NCBI GenBank assembly: GCA_013399875.1
Contig: VXAZ01001831.1
Span: 62,001-126,000, forward strand
Reading direction: 5' to 3'
Length of the DNA: 64,000 nucleotides
Source: Gymnorhina tibicen
Lineage: Eukaryota > Chordata > Aves > Passeriformes > Artamidae
Shown here in pieces: positions 34,420 to 47,900 of the stretch; within the stretch, counting starts at the first letter, position 1, and each line of letters starts with the position of its first letter. Both the position numbers and the translations under genes were made by a program. Under the pieces are notes generated by a model, which had not been told where the DNA came from, ran no database searches, and saw only the letters and a program-made list of their open reading frames with translations.

Positions 34420-37400
34420 CTGCCACTGCAGCTGCAGTGTCTTCTCCCAATGCACTGAACAGACTTTGCTTTGAATTTTTCACATTTTTTCACTCTACAG
34501 CATTTGTACAGGTTATGACTAGATCCAAACTGGTGCTGAATCTCATGCTTTAAGAAAGATACACAGCATAATATTCCTTGCACAAGACCTCACATAGCTC
34601 TGTGTAAATCAGTACAAACTGGATGCCAGATGCTGTTTTTCTGCTATATATCTGTATTTTTGAAAAAGTCTTAGAGACTTAAATGGGAAGAAGTTTTTAA
34701 AAATGCAGACTATCACAAGGTAGTGGTTAAGGCCAATTCTGGTCACAGCAATACCAGTACTCCTAGTCTGCAATAACAACACCAAGATAACAGATAGAAA
34801 AGGTCACGGATGATGGGTCTCCCAAGGTGATGCTGATGTCTGTTCCCACGTGATTCACAGGCACCACGGATTTCAAGGGTTTTGTCCTCACACTTAGAAA
34901 AGATGGGGGAACCCAGACTTCGCTAAATACAGACAGAACTACAATTTGTCATAAAATTGAGCCAAAAGACAATTGGCTTGTATAATAACAAATCTAGCTG
35001 ACATCAGTTAAAAATCCATAGTTCTTCTAAGCCCAGAAAAAAGGCTGGACCCAAATTTGAAACTACCGTGATAAAACATAATGGAGTCATCAACTGGTTT
35101 TCTAACTCTGAAATATGACAGATATGTGTTTGTTAGACGAATCTTATCTTGGTGCTTAGACCTCTGCTACCACTGAACACGATTCACCACTCCCACTCAC
35201 AGCCTATCTATGGTTGGTGAGTTTTGGACAAGGATTGGTGTTGAAGTCACTAACACCCATGGAAATTCCTTGTTATGGCAGTACGATTTATCACACATGT
35301 AAACCTTGTAATTCATACAGACACACAAGCCAGAAGGTTTGCACCATTTCCCATCATGTCCAGATCACTAACCAATATCCCGCCTAGACTGGAACATCAG
35401 AACTAATTTTTGCAGCTGACAAAATAGTGGTAAGAGGAAGAAAGAGACACAACATTTTTATGGCATGTGGAGAAAAGTATCTGTCCTATTGTCATGCTTC
35501 ATTCCCAACATAGGGAGTTTTCTATCATGCTCAGCAGGCCCTGAACCATCAGGCATCTCCAGGTTAAAACAGCAGTGGAGATGGGGTGGTACAGGTCTTG
35601 CTGTAGCTCTCTGCATCTTTTTGCATCCTAGGTAAGATAAGCACTTTGGAAACCACCACATCACAGAGAACCTTGAAAACTGAAGCAAAATGATAAATTG
35701 GGAAAGCTCAAAGCCTATGAACACATCTGAGATCCCAACATGATCTGAACTGCAGCAGGGCTGTATTCACACAGCCAGATGAAGGATGAGTTTCTGTGGT
35801 TGTGTGTGAAAGGATGGGACCTACACAAAGATATAAACCTGCTAAATTGCTGTCCTGAAATTCTTCATGGCACATATAGTAAATGCAACCAACTCCTGGC
35901 CTTCCACTCATACCAACTGCTGAGTAATGCATGAATTTGCCCATATATTCAGCCCCGCTTCAACTGCCAGAGGACTTCGAAAAATATTGGAAGATACCCA
36001 GTTTAAAAGTGGTTTGTTTTAAGCCTAGTGTGTTTCTTTCTCAAAGTCACTGTTTAACATTATGTATCTGTGATCTCACCTTTGCCCTGGGGTTTTCCTC
36101 GAGGGCATGGCAGCTCCCTCCCTGCCCTGCCCAACCATTTCAAAGCATGACTCAGTTTAAAAAACAGAAAGAAATTGAAGAGCATTTAATTTAGTTCCAC
36201 GAGATGACCAAAGTGCTCCTGTCCAAGCCTATGAGAAAGAACAGATCAGCCCACAATATTTTCTGGAGTTGGCCTTGTTCAAACACACCGTAAGGGTTTC
36301 ACAAAATCCCACAGAATAAGAGATATTACACCAGTCAGTGTTTGAACTGGGATGGTAAACAGAAGAGTTGCATTATCATCAGAAAGATATTTATTCTGCA
36401 GAAGTCCATGATTTTACAGATTTCTTGTCAGAGAACATCTTTTTATTACTGCCTGTGGTCAGGTTTGCTGAGATTCAGTTGGGTTTTCCTGCTGAGCACC
36501 CAACCTGCTCCAGCAGCTCCTCCAAGGTTTAACCTTAATGTAATTCAGTTTAACTTTTAAAATTCCGAGCATGACATTTGGGCTTAGTATTCCACTGACT
36601 TGATCAGAAAGTCCTGTAGCACCCCCAGCATGACTCATATTTGGTTTTTTAAGTTCATAAAGGTGTGTGGGGGGGGAGGGGAATCCCCAACCACCTACTA
36701 ACACTCTTACTATACCCACTCCTAAATTCAGGTCACTCCCCCCGTACAGATGTTTATTTTTCCATACATCTACTTGCAGCCCTTGCATCAAGGAAATGAA
36801 GAAAAGGAAACCAGTTTAGAATTAAATTTTGACCTTTCAGATTGGGTAGGCAGCAGCAGAATTTTCCTCACTAACTTTATGAATGCATTAATTTAGCATA
36901 TTTCCTGCACATATATGTTGCCCTCTCACATAAAGTCCTCAGGTCAAAGCCATGCTCAGTTATTCCTCATGTTCTATGAGATGAAATAAGCAAGCAAAGC
37001 TTATAAACAAGCATAAAAAATTATACACCAGCACCCTGGTGTTTTTTCATGTATCAGAATATGTATAATGATAAAACAACCAAACCTGGGCAAAGCTTTT
37101 AAAAATACTCTCATGAAGCCTATACTTAAAGCCAATGCTTCTGTAGAAACAAGAAGACACATAATTTAGGATGATTCCTGATATCAGCCATTAGTGTGAA
37201 GTTATGAGAGAAGTTTAACCCACGGGATTTGACCCAAAGGAAACACAGACAGATAACTTCAGCGTGTAAATTCTTCCCATGATTTTATCAGAGTGGGAAA
37301 ATAAACCAGGCACTGAGGCCACAGTACCTGTTTACCATAGCTGAAATATTTGAAACTCTTTTTTTTTGTGTCTTAAGATGCAAAGAGCTGTTAGCCACAT

Positions 37401-40400
37401 CCTTGAGTCACAAATGCTGTGAGCGGACAAAGAATATATTCTTATTAAAAGAAACCATAACCTTCAATAACAACAATAGCAAGACAGAATGGAAAGTAAT
37501 ATTAAAAACTCATTTAAAAAAAAGTCAATGGAAGAAATAGCAAGTACTAAATAATTTTTTTGAGCTAACAGCACATCAGCAATCCATAGACTATAATTCT
37601 GGTTATCATTAACAGTAACCTTATATACAAGGTATAAAATAATTCATTTCCCAAAGATGTAAGACTTACAGAAAGCCCATCCAATTCCGGTCAGAAACAA
37701 TTCTGAACCAACCCTAATTCTCTATATCCAGTTTCCTAAGTTATTTGAATCTTCATCCAGACTTTGAAGCTTTTCAGTGCAATGCTCTAAATATTCTCAA
37801 AGGCAATAGAAAAAAAAGAAATCTGGATCCAATATTCTTGGCAGCAGCATAATCTGTGTTCTAATAACTTCTGTAAGTACTGGGATCATGTGTCTTGAAG
37901 CATATTTTATCTGTGATACACTTCACATGCAAGGGCTTTTAATTTTTATTACTTGCAATTAAATGTTTCTTCTCTGTCCTCACAACAGGGTCTAAACTTT
38001 GGGTGCAGGACAGAACTCCATAGGGACCTGACTGCACTTTTAACCAACTACCATGAACAAACAGAAAGAATGGAAAAGCCTCATCCCTGCCTCCCTCTGC
38101 TATCTGTAACAGCATCATCCCTATTCTCTCTCCTGACTTGAGCAATCCTGCTTGCAGATAAGCAGAAGGCACATCCCGTCCACCTCCCTACTAAGTCACC
38201 ATGGATCTACTCTACATAAATCCAGACACATTATCCCTGAAAAGTCACAGTTCCCCCAGAACCTGCTGGCAAATTTAAACACATCACAAAAATGGCTGCT
38301 CTTCCTGAACTTAAATGTTACTCTCAAAAAATTGCATATTTCACATAAATTGTGAAAAAAATACAACAGCTAGAGCCAGAGGTACAAATTGTTTTTCTCA
38401 TGGCTGGAAGGCTACTGGATGTATTTCGTAATTTCCAAAGTACACCATGGGAATAAGCTTACCTTATTGCTTTTTTTTCCTTACCAAGGTGCTACACAGA
38501 ACAGAGTCACTTGTGATCATTGACAGCCTGTAATGGAAGAGGTTTAAAAGGTATTTTAGCTTTAGAAAAATTATAAAGGAAGCTAGAAAATAAAACAGAA
38601 AAAGGTGTGATAGACCGAGACCTCCCTCCCTGAGATGGAGGGGTGAGATAAAGCTGTGGTTGATGTGGTGGAAGCTGAGCACAGGCAGTGGTCATCACAG
38701 CACCCCACTTCCTGCCCCATCCAGAATTCATTCCCCAAAAGCACATAAAGTGAAATTAAAATGAGCTTACTTCAGTTTTTGACATGAATGGAGTGCTGCT
38801 GAAAGGTTGGGGATGGAAAACCCTAGATGAGGGACTCTTCATCCCAGGCATGGGTCCTGCCTCCCCAAACCACACAGTCAAGAGCAGGGGATCTCGTTTC
38901 AGTGTCCACGTGGTTCCCATCCTCTGCCAGGCTATGAATGCAGGGCAGGCTCAGGCCCATAGTGTCAGGTCTGGTTTGCAGACTAGCAATCCAGTAGAAA
39001 GTATAACATGATTTCCAGGAACTCAAATGAGCTTCTCGTTCTGTGATCTCACTAGGATTCAAATCAATCACATCCTTTATCCAGTTGTTACTCACTGAGC
39101 CTCTCAGTTCTAGAGAATACATCCCTACCCAGCAGCTCCTCTGCCACTGTGGTTTTCCAGTTACAGCAGCACCTTTTCAGTTAAGTGAAAAGGCATTAAA
39201 ATGCAATGCTGAGCACTAACCAGTAGCCCCAGAGCCAAAATTATTTATTTGCAAAGCAGTTTAAGCTCTAGTTGATCAATTTAACAATGCCCATAGCAGG
39301 TAGTTACACACCTGGAGGTGATGGTCAGGTGGAAAGCTTTGCCCACGACTGACACTTGCAGAAGCTGCACAGCTTAAAACACCAGCACCATCAGGCCCAG
39401 CTTTAACAAGCATCAAGGCTTGTTCCCAGCAGTTTGTACAGGTGCTGTTTCACACCCGGTGCAGATCTCTGTTGTGCTAACAAAACAATAGTTCTCAATA
39501 GCAAAATTCCATTTTGATTTCCACCCCATTTTAATGAAATATTAGTTCCAGTTTTTATGTGTAAATCCTGGCCTGACTTAGAAACAGAGCTATCAGCCTG
39601 CAGCAAACAGCAGGACTGGGAAAGGACAGGAGTAACCTCTTGGAGAAGAGCAGAGCTTCCTCTGTCAGCCCCATAGAAAGCTCCTTCCCCATCCACTGTC
39701 CCTTTGCACCACACCACTTTGCCTCTGAATTATTTACTTTTCTTAGAAGGATTAAAAATTGTTTTGTCGGTAACAAGCCAAGCCAACCACAGGGTCCACA
39801 TGGCAGGTGAGCAGTGCTCTCAAACAAGTTAGACTCCTTAGGCTCCACTCTGCCTTGCTTTGATGTGCTGAATACAGGTCCCAGGAGTATTTCCACTGCA
39901 AGGTGCCTCAAATCCCACCCACAACCTCTTCAGCTCAGGGAAACCTCAGTGTGAGTTATAAAAGCTGCTGAAAGTGTAAAATATCCTGTATTTACTCCAA
40001 GTAACACGTCAAGGAAACAAGGTCACTCGTTTCTCCTGCCCCTCTCCAAAGGATATTGCATCAACTTACTGTGTAGACTGAGCACAACTATTTGATACTT
40101 TGGCTTGTTCTGTGGAAAATAACTTCTTTGAGTTTTGGAATCCACAACAATCACTTCGTCCTTTCACCCAGCTGTGGCTGGGGGCCACCACAACAAGCTG
40201 GCCGCTGCTCCCACTGCCAAGCACTGCACAGGCTCCTCGGAGGCACTTAAGGGATGAATATCACTCACAAGTGAGAATTCAGCATTTTATTAACAAGCAG
40301 TTTGTTTTAATAACACTTGGCATATTTTAAATTGTTTTTTGGTTTCTTGGTTTTTCAGTTTTGTTTGGGGTTTTTTTAACAAAAATTCTTTTAATATAGG

Positions 40401-41383
40401 AAAGCTGGTTTCTAGGAAACAATTCAGTCCTGGAGTGGCCAAGCAGTTGGACAAGATGATTGCTGCAGGTCCCTTCCAGCTGAATGATTCCAATAATTTC
40501 TCCCTCCCAAGCTCCAAATGCTCCTTCTCACACTATCCTGGTTGCTCTGTTCAGCAGCTGGCCCAGCTGGACAGGATTAGCCTCCCAAGTTTCCCACACA
40601 GCTCTTGAGCCATGCTTGCAGCTACGTGGCAGCCTGAGCACGAGCTGGTGGCACATACAGAGGACAAGCAGGGGACACCTCAAGGGAGGCTTCAGAGCCA
40701 GCCATGGTCAAGCCTGGGCAAGGGGAAGTGTTCGATAGTGCTGTCTTTGAAGAATTTCCCAAATTATTATTTCCCATAGGATTAAACCCAAATTGCAAAC
40801 TCATTGTGACTGAACAAACAGAATTTAGATGGGTCAAGTGTCCAGCTAACAGGGGCTGCTATGTATTAATAGTTCAGGAAGTTTTTCTGGTAACACAAGC
40901 GTGGCTGGGTAAATCCTTTCTTTGAGAAAGGGATTTCTTGGCCATCTCTGTGGTTTAGGACACATAAGGGATTTAACCTGAGAAATACTTAGAAAAAAAG
41001 CAGAATTAGAACAGTGCTGCTGGGGCAGCTCTGGGGGGGTTCACAGGACAGAGTCCCTCCTGAATCATGACGTGCAGCTGCTCAGCCCTGCCAGGCTTCG
41101 TGGGTGTTATCCAACCCCCCAGTCACCTCAGGTACACAGCTGGCTCCACACACCTGGGTCTTGACACTGAGAAGTGCCAACTTGTGCCACTTGTAACTGA
41201 TGGGGTGAAAGATGAAGTTGCCTTTATCTGTATACTTCTTAGAGAACATTTAGTGCCTGATGGTGGTTTCTTCATACAGCAACATCCCATGTTGCCTTTA
41301 GGCAAGAATTCTTAAGAGACAAAAATCTTCCTGGCCTGCTTTATCTGCTGTCAGCTCTTGCAGTAATTTTTATGCTGGTTCAG
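34420..41383. other. Intergenic between gene C and the LTR block
   Basis: No gene recognised. A weak plus-oriented CR1-like tail (about 40440-40495, with 'GGACAAGATGATTGCTGCAG' and 'GTCCCTTCCAGCTGAATGAT') and a G-run near 36667 are the only repeats noted. Confidence 0.5.
40435..40495 (+). mobile_element. CR1-like 3' remnant
   Basis: The words GGACAAGATGATTGCTGCAG and GGTCCCTTCCAGCTGAATGA resemble the final part of CR1, but the last repeat unit is diverged. Short and low confidence. Confidence 0.5.
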
Positions 41384-42060
41384 TGTCTTGGTTTGAAAGA
41401 CAGGTGTCTGCTAAGGAAGGCAGGAGCCTTCCTTGGAATGGAAGATGCAACTCCCTTCCCTCCGAATTAGTATAATTTTGTAATTAAGGCAAGGATATGA
41501 GGAGTAGGGATAACAGTTCTTTATTAATATATATATAGATANNNNNNNNNNNNNNNNNNNNNNNNNNNNNNNNNNNNNNNNNNNNNNNNNNNNNNNNNNN
41601 NNNNNNNNNNNNTCCCGGGAGGGACGAAAGAAAAGCTTGCTTCACAACCCCCCTGGGCAGCTGATCCCGCTGCCCAGCCGGACCCTCGGGAGCAGCAGGC
41701 TGGAACAGCAGGGATTAGCACAAAATCCCGGGTGGTAGACGGGATGTATCAAACTCCGGAGCTGCAGCGGGAGCCCAGGACGTTTCGGCAGGCAGGGGGT
41801 GCAGGGCTACAGTGTAGCGAAGGCTCAGCGCAATGGCAAAGGAACGGTGGGGGCGGGGCAGCCATGGCCCGGCTCCCAGCGGGGCAGGGAAAGGCGGGCT
41901 TGGCATCCTGGGGTTTTCCCTGAGGTACCAGAGCAGTTGGTGAAAAGATCCCTCTTTTAGTGAGGTAGGGTGTTAAATAGAGTCCCAGTGCAACAGCCAC
42001 TCCAGTGAGAAAGCTCCACTCACGGTAGAAGGAAGGCAGCAGAAGGCAGTGATATGAATA
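41384..42060 (+). mobile_element. LTR-type repeat, copy X (interrupted by an assembly gap)
   Basis: Begins TGTCTTGGTTTGAAAGACAG then GTGTCTGCTAAGGAAGGCAG, a songbird LTR-type start. It passes an ATATATATA tract into 71 Ns, then a GC-rich interior. The reverse complement of about 49380-50298 aligns with both sides of the gap, for example GACAGGTGTCTGC, CCCTTCCCTCC, ATAACAGT.CTTTA and GTGTAGCGAA. No coding capacity is preserved. The right boundary is approximate. Confidence 0.65.
41542..41612. other. Assembly gap (71 N)
   Basis: Run of N between an AT dinucleotide tract and GC-rich sequence inside the LTR-type repeat, a typical sequencing drop-out position. True length is unknown. Confidence 0.99.
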
Positions 42061-42099
42061 CAGCTAATGAGGTTGGCTTTTGTAAAGGTTTATGAGAGT

Positions 42100-42480
42100 G
42101 AGTTAATTGTTACTGTTAATTGCTATGTACTCTAGTTAATTGTTATATGTTCTGGTTAAGGGTTCTGTGTTAAGGGGAGGGAAATGGGTGTTAATGCTTA
42201 TTGCATATTCAGCAGCTGGGAGACTACCATTGGGTAACAACGAGCTAATAAGAACACCTCAAGGAGGCGGGGCTAAGGAGGAGTTATGTTAATCACTGAG
42301 AGTATAAAAACTGTACTTCCCCGCTCTATACCCTGTCTGTAGTAGAGCACCCAGCGCTGTAACACCTCTGCTTTCTTAGATGATTTTTATCACTTGTCCC
42401 CTATTGTCTATCAATAAACTGTTAAAATTTTGAATCTAGTGAGCTTTTTTTTCACAGCAGGACCCCGCACCAGCAACGAA
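42100..42480 (+). mobile_element. LTR-like segment (second family)
   Basis: A promoter-like layout: GAGTATAAAAACTG (about 42299), GCACCCAGCGCTGTAACACC, then AATAAA (about 42414) and a T-rich stretch ending TTCACA. The order TATA, R-like, poly(A) signal, U5-like is that of a retroviral LTR. No target-site duplication could be assigned, and the ends are uncertain. Confidence 0.45.
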
Positions 42481-43096
42481 TTCTCCGTACAGTAACTGCA
42501 GCCTCTCTCCCCTCTGAATGCCGGGAGAACAAGAGAGCTAGGGGCTGTACCCAGCCCCTTTTTCCCAGTTCAGATCTCGCAGCATCTCCACTCTACACAA
42601 GAAAACCTCAGGTAAAGGAGGGTAGCCACTTGGACCCCTCCCCCTGTGGCCAGGTCTTTTTGTCTCTGATAAGCACCCAGTAATATGTCTCCTAGCAACA
42701 CATATGGGGAAAATTCTTTAAGAGAAAAAGAAAAACAAAAGGAGAACTCCTAAAACCCCAACATTCAGTAAAAAACAGATAGCTGCCACAGAACAGCCGT
42801 GAAAAGTGAGGAAAGGGTTTGTCCACAGTTAGGTGGACCACTGTGCACTTGCTCACCCCAGCCTGATTCTGCCTTTTCTGATGTAATGGAGGGAGGGAGG
42901 GGTATTTTCCAAGCTATTTGCTGTTCCATCAGTGTTTCCATCCTTCCTCCTCCCTAAGGAGACACCTGGCCCCGGGTGAGACAAACCCCATCTGGCAGCA
43001 TCTCACCAGGATGGCAGGAGCAGGACAGTGCTGGAAGACTGTGAAAAATGAGTGATAAAAGTTGGCTTTCGCAAATATGGATTTAACATTTAGTAG

Positions 43097-43985
43097 TGAA
43101 ATAAATACGATGGTCAAATTCGATAATATAAAATAACATAAATTTATTGAATGGCCGAAATATCGGAAACGCGATGCCACGATCGAAAAGTCACAGTTCC
43201 AAGCCCGGGGTTGGAACTGGGTGAACGCAGGTTTGGTCTCTATCGCGCCAAAACCTCCCTTGTTCACAACTGCTGCTTTTTGCAGCGGGCTTATATACTA
43301 TGTTTCGCGCAGAGTTCAGAGTTTTGGAGATTAAGTTTTACTCAACATATTCAATGAAGGAGTTCTATTCAAAGAACTAAGGTGAACAAAAGCTCGTCCC
43401 GTTTTTGATTAGTTTTTCATTACTGGGGAGGATTATCAGATGTTTCCTGATGTTCCATATCTGGGTTCCGATCCGGCCGTTAGCACATAGCCTGGGAGGA
43501 GTTCTCGCACATCTAGGTCGTTAGCAGTTGTCCTTGGGAGGAGTTCTCGCCGATATGGGTGCTGAGAACTCTTCCTTGGAGATGTAGATTTCCAGGTGGT
43601 GTTGGATGCTATCTCAACGTGCTATCTGGTGTTTCATGCTTGTGTTCTTGGGATGCAAACTTCTTCCCGGCAGAGTTGATGTTCTCCTTTTTGGACAGGA
43701 GTTGTTCTTTTTCAATGTAAAGTGACCGTTCGGCAGGTGTGGTATTGCATTCAGCCTGAGCCCGTCCTCCATTCGAGTGCAAATGTTAAACGGGGTCGAG
43801 ACTACACCCAGCTCAAGGCGTGCTCCGGGGTTTTGAAATGTATATGTCCCCTCGGCAAAGAAAGCACGATTCCGGGAATCGCGCTTGGCTGTCTCAAGAA
43901 CTCTCCCCCCCCACAGGACCCAGTATACAGTTTAATATCATGATATTTCATATCTGAGCATGAATTAACTAATTCATTTATAACA
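43097..43985 (-). mobile_element. Solo LTR, copy 1, TSD GTAG
   Basis: About 889 bp, minus orientation. Flanked by the 4-bp duplication GTAG (43093-43096 and 43986-43989). On the minus strand it starts TGTTATAAATGAATTAG and carries a TATATAAGCCCGCTGC promoter, a poly(A)-type CAATAAATTTATG, and an internal direct repeat with GAGAACTCCTCCCA-type units. No internal retroviral genes are adjacent, so it is a solo LTR left by recombination. A 4-bp duplication fits class I (gammaretrovirus-like) ERVs. Confidence 0.88.
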
Positions 43986-44049
43986 GTAGTGATAATGTAT
44001 TATGCAAAATAGTGTTAAAATAAAATATAGTTAAGTAGGAATAAGGTTG

Positions 44050-44560
44050 GACTGTATTGTAACCTCAAAGTAATTGTAATATGTTAGAAAACATAGTAAT
44101 AAGTACATGATAATAAATGGCTTTAAGTTGAAAAACCACAGAGCCGAAGAACAAGGCATGTTAAAGAGATAAATTTAGGAAATAAGCCACAAACTTCTCA
44201 GGAAGCGTGTTATTTTGCAAAATTCACACCTCCCCAAAGAAACTGTCAGCTACACCAAGGGAGGGTCTCTGCTCCCAATCCTGAGAGAAGCCAGAAGACC
44301 TGAGAAGGCGCCGTGCTGGCAGGAGGGGGCAGAGATCAAGAAGGGGGGAAGCTAAGTGAGGTGTAAATTACTTTCTGAGCTTAATGAATATATAACAGTT
44401 AGAGAAGGTACTTAAATTCTCAATAGAATGAATGAAAGCGCGCCTCTGGCAATGAGCTAAGTGCCCAGCGCTGTCTTTTGTCTTTGTTTTATTAATAAAT
44501 GTTCAATATTATACTGCTGAAATCTTTCGAATTCGTTTATATCAAAGACGAAGTCAAATC
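44050..44560 (+). mobile_element. LTR-like segment (third family) between the inverted LTRs
   Basis: GAATATATAACAG (about 44387) as TATA box, CCCAGCGCTGTC, and TTAATAAATG (about 44491) as poly(A) signal suggest another LTR or its remnant. It contains GGCAGGAGGGGGCAG (44318-44332), a strong CTCF-like word. Boundaries and duplication not determined. Confidence 0.4.
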
Positions 44561-44929
44561 TTGGACTAAAATACCCAGGAGAGATGAGGCAGAGACCCAG
44601 TCCTGCTCTTGACTTTGTAAAATCCAAGTTCCCAGTGGGTACAAGACACACTTCAGACTTCCTGAACTCAGAACTGCTATTTCTGAAAGACATGAAAGTG
44701 CAACCAGCCAGAGCAGCACCTTGGCAGAACTGAATGCCAAGTGTCAAAAAGAGGCACTGATTGCATGAGGGCTAGTAAGAAGCTTCTGATCTGTCTGGAA
44801 CTTCAAATTTGTGGCTTCCCAGATATAACTTAAAAATGGCGTTTCATCATTAAATTGTTTGCAGAAACAAAGGTCTGGTACTCACAGGGGTGATTCTCCT
44901 TGACACCTGTGCTTGCTTTTGTTATAAGT

Positions 44930-45780
44930 GAATCGGTTAATTCACGCTCAGATATAAAATATCATGATATTAAACTGTATACTGGGTCCTGTGTTGGGGG
45001 GGGGAGTTCTTGAGACAGCCGAGCGCGATTCCCAGAATCGTGCTTTCTTCGCCCGAGGGGACATTTACATTTCAAAACCCCGGAGCTCGCCTTGAGCTGG
45101 GTGTAGTCTCGGCCCCGTTTAACATTTGCACTCGAACACCCGCCGAACGGTCACTTTACATCGAAAAGGAACAACTCCTGTCCAGAAAGGAGAACATCAA
45201 CTCTGCTGGGAAGAAATTTGCATCCGAAAAACACAAGCATGAACACCAGACAGCACGTTGAGATAGCATCCAACACCACCTGGAAATCTACATCTCCAAG
45301 GAGGAGTTCTCGGCACCCATATCAGCGAGAACTCCTCCCAAGGACAAGTGCTAACGACCTAGATGTGCGAGAACTCCTCCCAGGCTATGTGCTAACGGCC
45401 AGATCGGAACCCAGATATGGAACATCAGGAAACATCTGATAATGCTCCCCAGTAATGAAAAACTAATCAAAAACGGGACGAGCTTTTGTCCACCTTAGTT
45501 CTTTGAATAGAACTCCTTCATAAATATGTTGAATAAAACTTAATCCCCAAGATTCCAGACTCTCCGCGAAAAATGGTATATAAGCCCGCTGCAGAAAGCA
45601 GCTGTTGTGAACTAGGGAAGTCTGGTACGATAGAGACTAGACTTTCGTTCACCCAGTACCAATCCCGGGCTTGGTACTGTGACTTTTTCGATCGTGGCAT
45701 CGCGTTTCCGATATTTCGGCCATTCCATAAATTTATGTTATTTTATATTATCGAGTTTGGCTATCCATTTATTTATTACA
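44930..45780 (+). mobile_element. Solo LTR, copy 2, TSD CTTT
   Basis: About 851 bp, plus orientation, same family as 43097-43985. Flanked by CTTT (44926-44929 and 45781-45784). Ends TGTTATAAGTG...TTTATTACA. It carries GGTATATAAGCCCGCTGC (TATA) and a CATAAATTTATG poly(A)-like site, plus a tandem pair of ~40-bp units, GCGAGAACTCCTCCCA to GTGCTAACG, at 45325-45364 and 45367-45404. Different duplications in the copies show independent insertions. Confidence 0.9.
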
Positions 45781-45784
45781 CTTT

Positions 45785-47896
45785 GGCTGCCTGGGACCAC
45801 TGGGGACAAATCACAACTAACAAGGATGGGAATACTACTTTGAATTCATGCAAAAGCTTCCATTAGCTCTGACTCCATCTCTGGGAGTGCTGCCGTGGGG
45901 TTCTGGTTAGTCCACAGCAGCTTAAGGACCTTGGATGCATTACACACTGCTGTAATGTCACCTGGTGCTATAAGAGGTGGTTCTGCTCACCAAAGATGCA
46001 GTCCACGGCTGCTCCCCTCCACCTTTAAATGCACCCAAAGTTGTACAAATGTTTTCTCTGTACCTCTTCAAAACCAACTCCAGCTTGTCATTTCCTCTTT
46101 CCTGTGAGTAAACCCAGGCTAATTTTCTTGAAAATCCAAGCTATTATTTACTCAGAGCAAAACACAGAGATGAAAACAACAGCAATGCAGCCTGTGCAAA
46201 ACTTCTGACTCAAAGAGCTTTTTTTGTCAGTGTTCTTCTGTCATGGGCAATGCAGTCACAGAGAAGCTCTTGTGGGAAGGAATATTCAAAGCTGGGAGCA
46301 TCTAACAATTCAGATGCTCATTTTGCACAGGTACAAACCTGAGTCATTAAGCAGTCTGAATTTCTAGGCAACGTGCCAATGCAGGAATAGTTTCTTTTAA
46401 ATGAATTATGTGATGTACAAACTCTTTCTTGCTTGAATGTGACATAGTAGGACATTTCCACGCAATGACAGTGCCCAAAAATGTGTCAGACCAGGCTGCT
46501 GTACCCAGCTGGTTCTTCTCTGCGTATGGAGCATACATGGGGGGGATTGGTCAGTGAGCAGAGCCTCAGCTGGCCAATGGGCTTGCTAAGAGGTTTCCAT
46601 CATTTATTTTGGCAGGGATAAAACTACATGAATAAGAGCTCAATTACCTCAGATTGTCTGCTAATTTGAAATAGCTCCCTCCTTCTAAGTTGAGCTGGAG
46701 CAAGACCTGTGAGAGACTGAGCTGCGGAGAAGGTGGGATCCAACTGTAACCAACACGTCCAGAACATGAGCATGTGTTCCCAACTGCTAGAGCAGCTGGA
46801 GAAAGCCATGCTAGAAACACATTAGGCCCTTGCATGGCCCTGTCCCCTTTCCCATTGGCTGGGTACTCGGGAACTTACATTCTCTCCAGACCGCCTACTT
46901 TTCTGTCCCCTCCCCTCTCTCATCCTCCTTCCTTTTTTGTTCAGGTCTTCAGCCCCGCCCCTTTCCCAGCTCACTGCAACACCCAACAAATTACTAGAAC
47001 AAATCCAAACCATAAAGAACAACACACAGAACCAACAACTTTCATTCTTTTACCTAATAAGCTTTTGGCTGCAGCAAAATATTACCTCATCTATCACACC
47101 TGCAAGAGCCAGACTTGACTCCATATTAGCAGAGTGACATCCTGCAGGCTGGGGACAGCACAGCCAGCAATTGCCTCCATCCGGCAGTAATAGGTGAGTG
47201 ACACATTTTGCAGTGTTTCTCCTACCAAAATACATATGTGGGGGCAAAGTGAGAGCAGAGAACATGAGTAAATTAACACTTGTTAGGAAGTAACAGCCTA
47301 AGGCCACAGATGGTATTAAGTCTCACAGATTCCCATACTTCATTGAGTCAGAAACATTTCATTTGTCTGTGCCCACTCAAAATTTAAGTGGAGGAAATCA
47401 CTGCAGAAACAAGCAAAACCATACTGTAGTAGGAGGAGGTGAGCTCTCACTGCCGGCCTACTCGTGGTGCAGCAGCAGTGGCTGCACCCTCCACAGAGGG
47501 CTCAGTGATGCCACTGGGGCTGGTGCACACCTGGAGTGCAGGTGGGTAATGCTCACAGCTGACTGCAGCTGCCACTCTCAAACCAAATCACACACAGCTG
47601 CTCCAGGACCAGAGGAATGAGCCCCATGGACCCAACTCATCTTCTGCAGAAGATGGGATAAGTGCCAGGATCAGCCAGCTCCTCTTCTAGGCGATGAATC
47701 ACTTGGAGACTTTGTCCAGGTCTACAAATGGATGTGGTCACAGGATTGCTGAACCTTGGCGGGTGAGTCACTCCACCCCAGCCCAGACAAGCAGAGAAAA
47801 TTCAGAAAGTTCATGAGATCTCATCAGGTCTGAATGTGCAATGTGATACATCAATCTTCCATCATCTTTGCAGATATAGACACTGACAGCAATATC
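45785..47896. other. Unique-looking sequence between solo LTRs
   Basis: No gene recognised. Short open frames only, no splice-site chain, no repeat identified. Confidence 0.5.
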
Positions 47897-47900
47897 CTCT

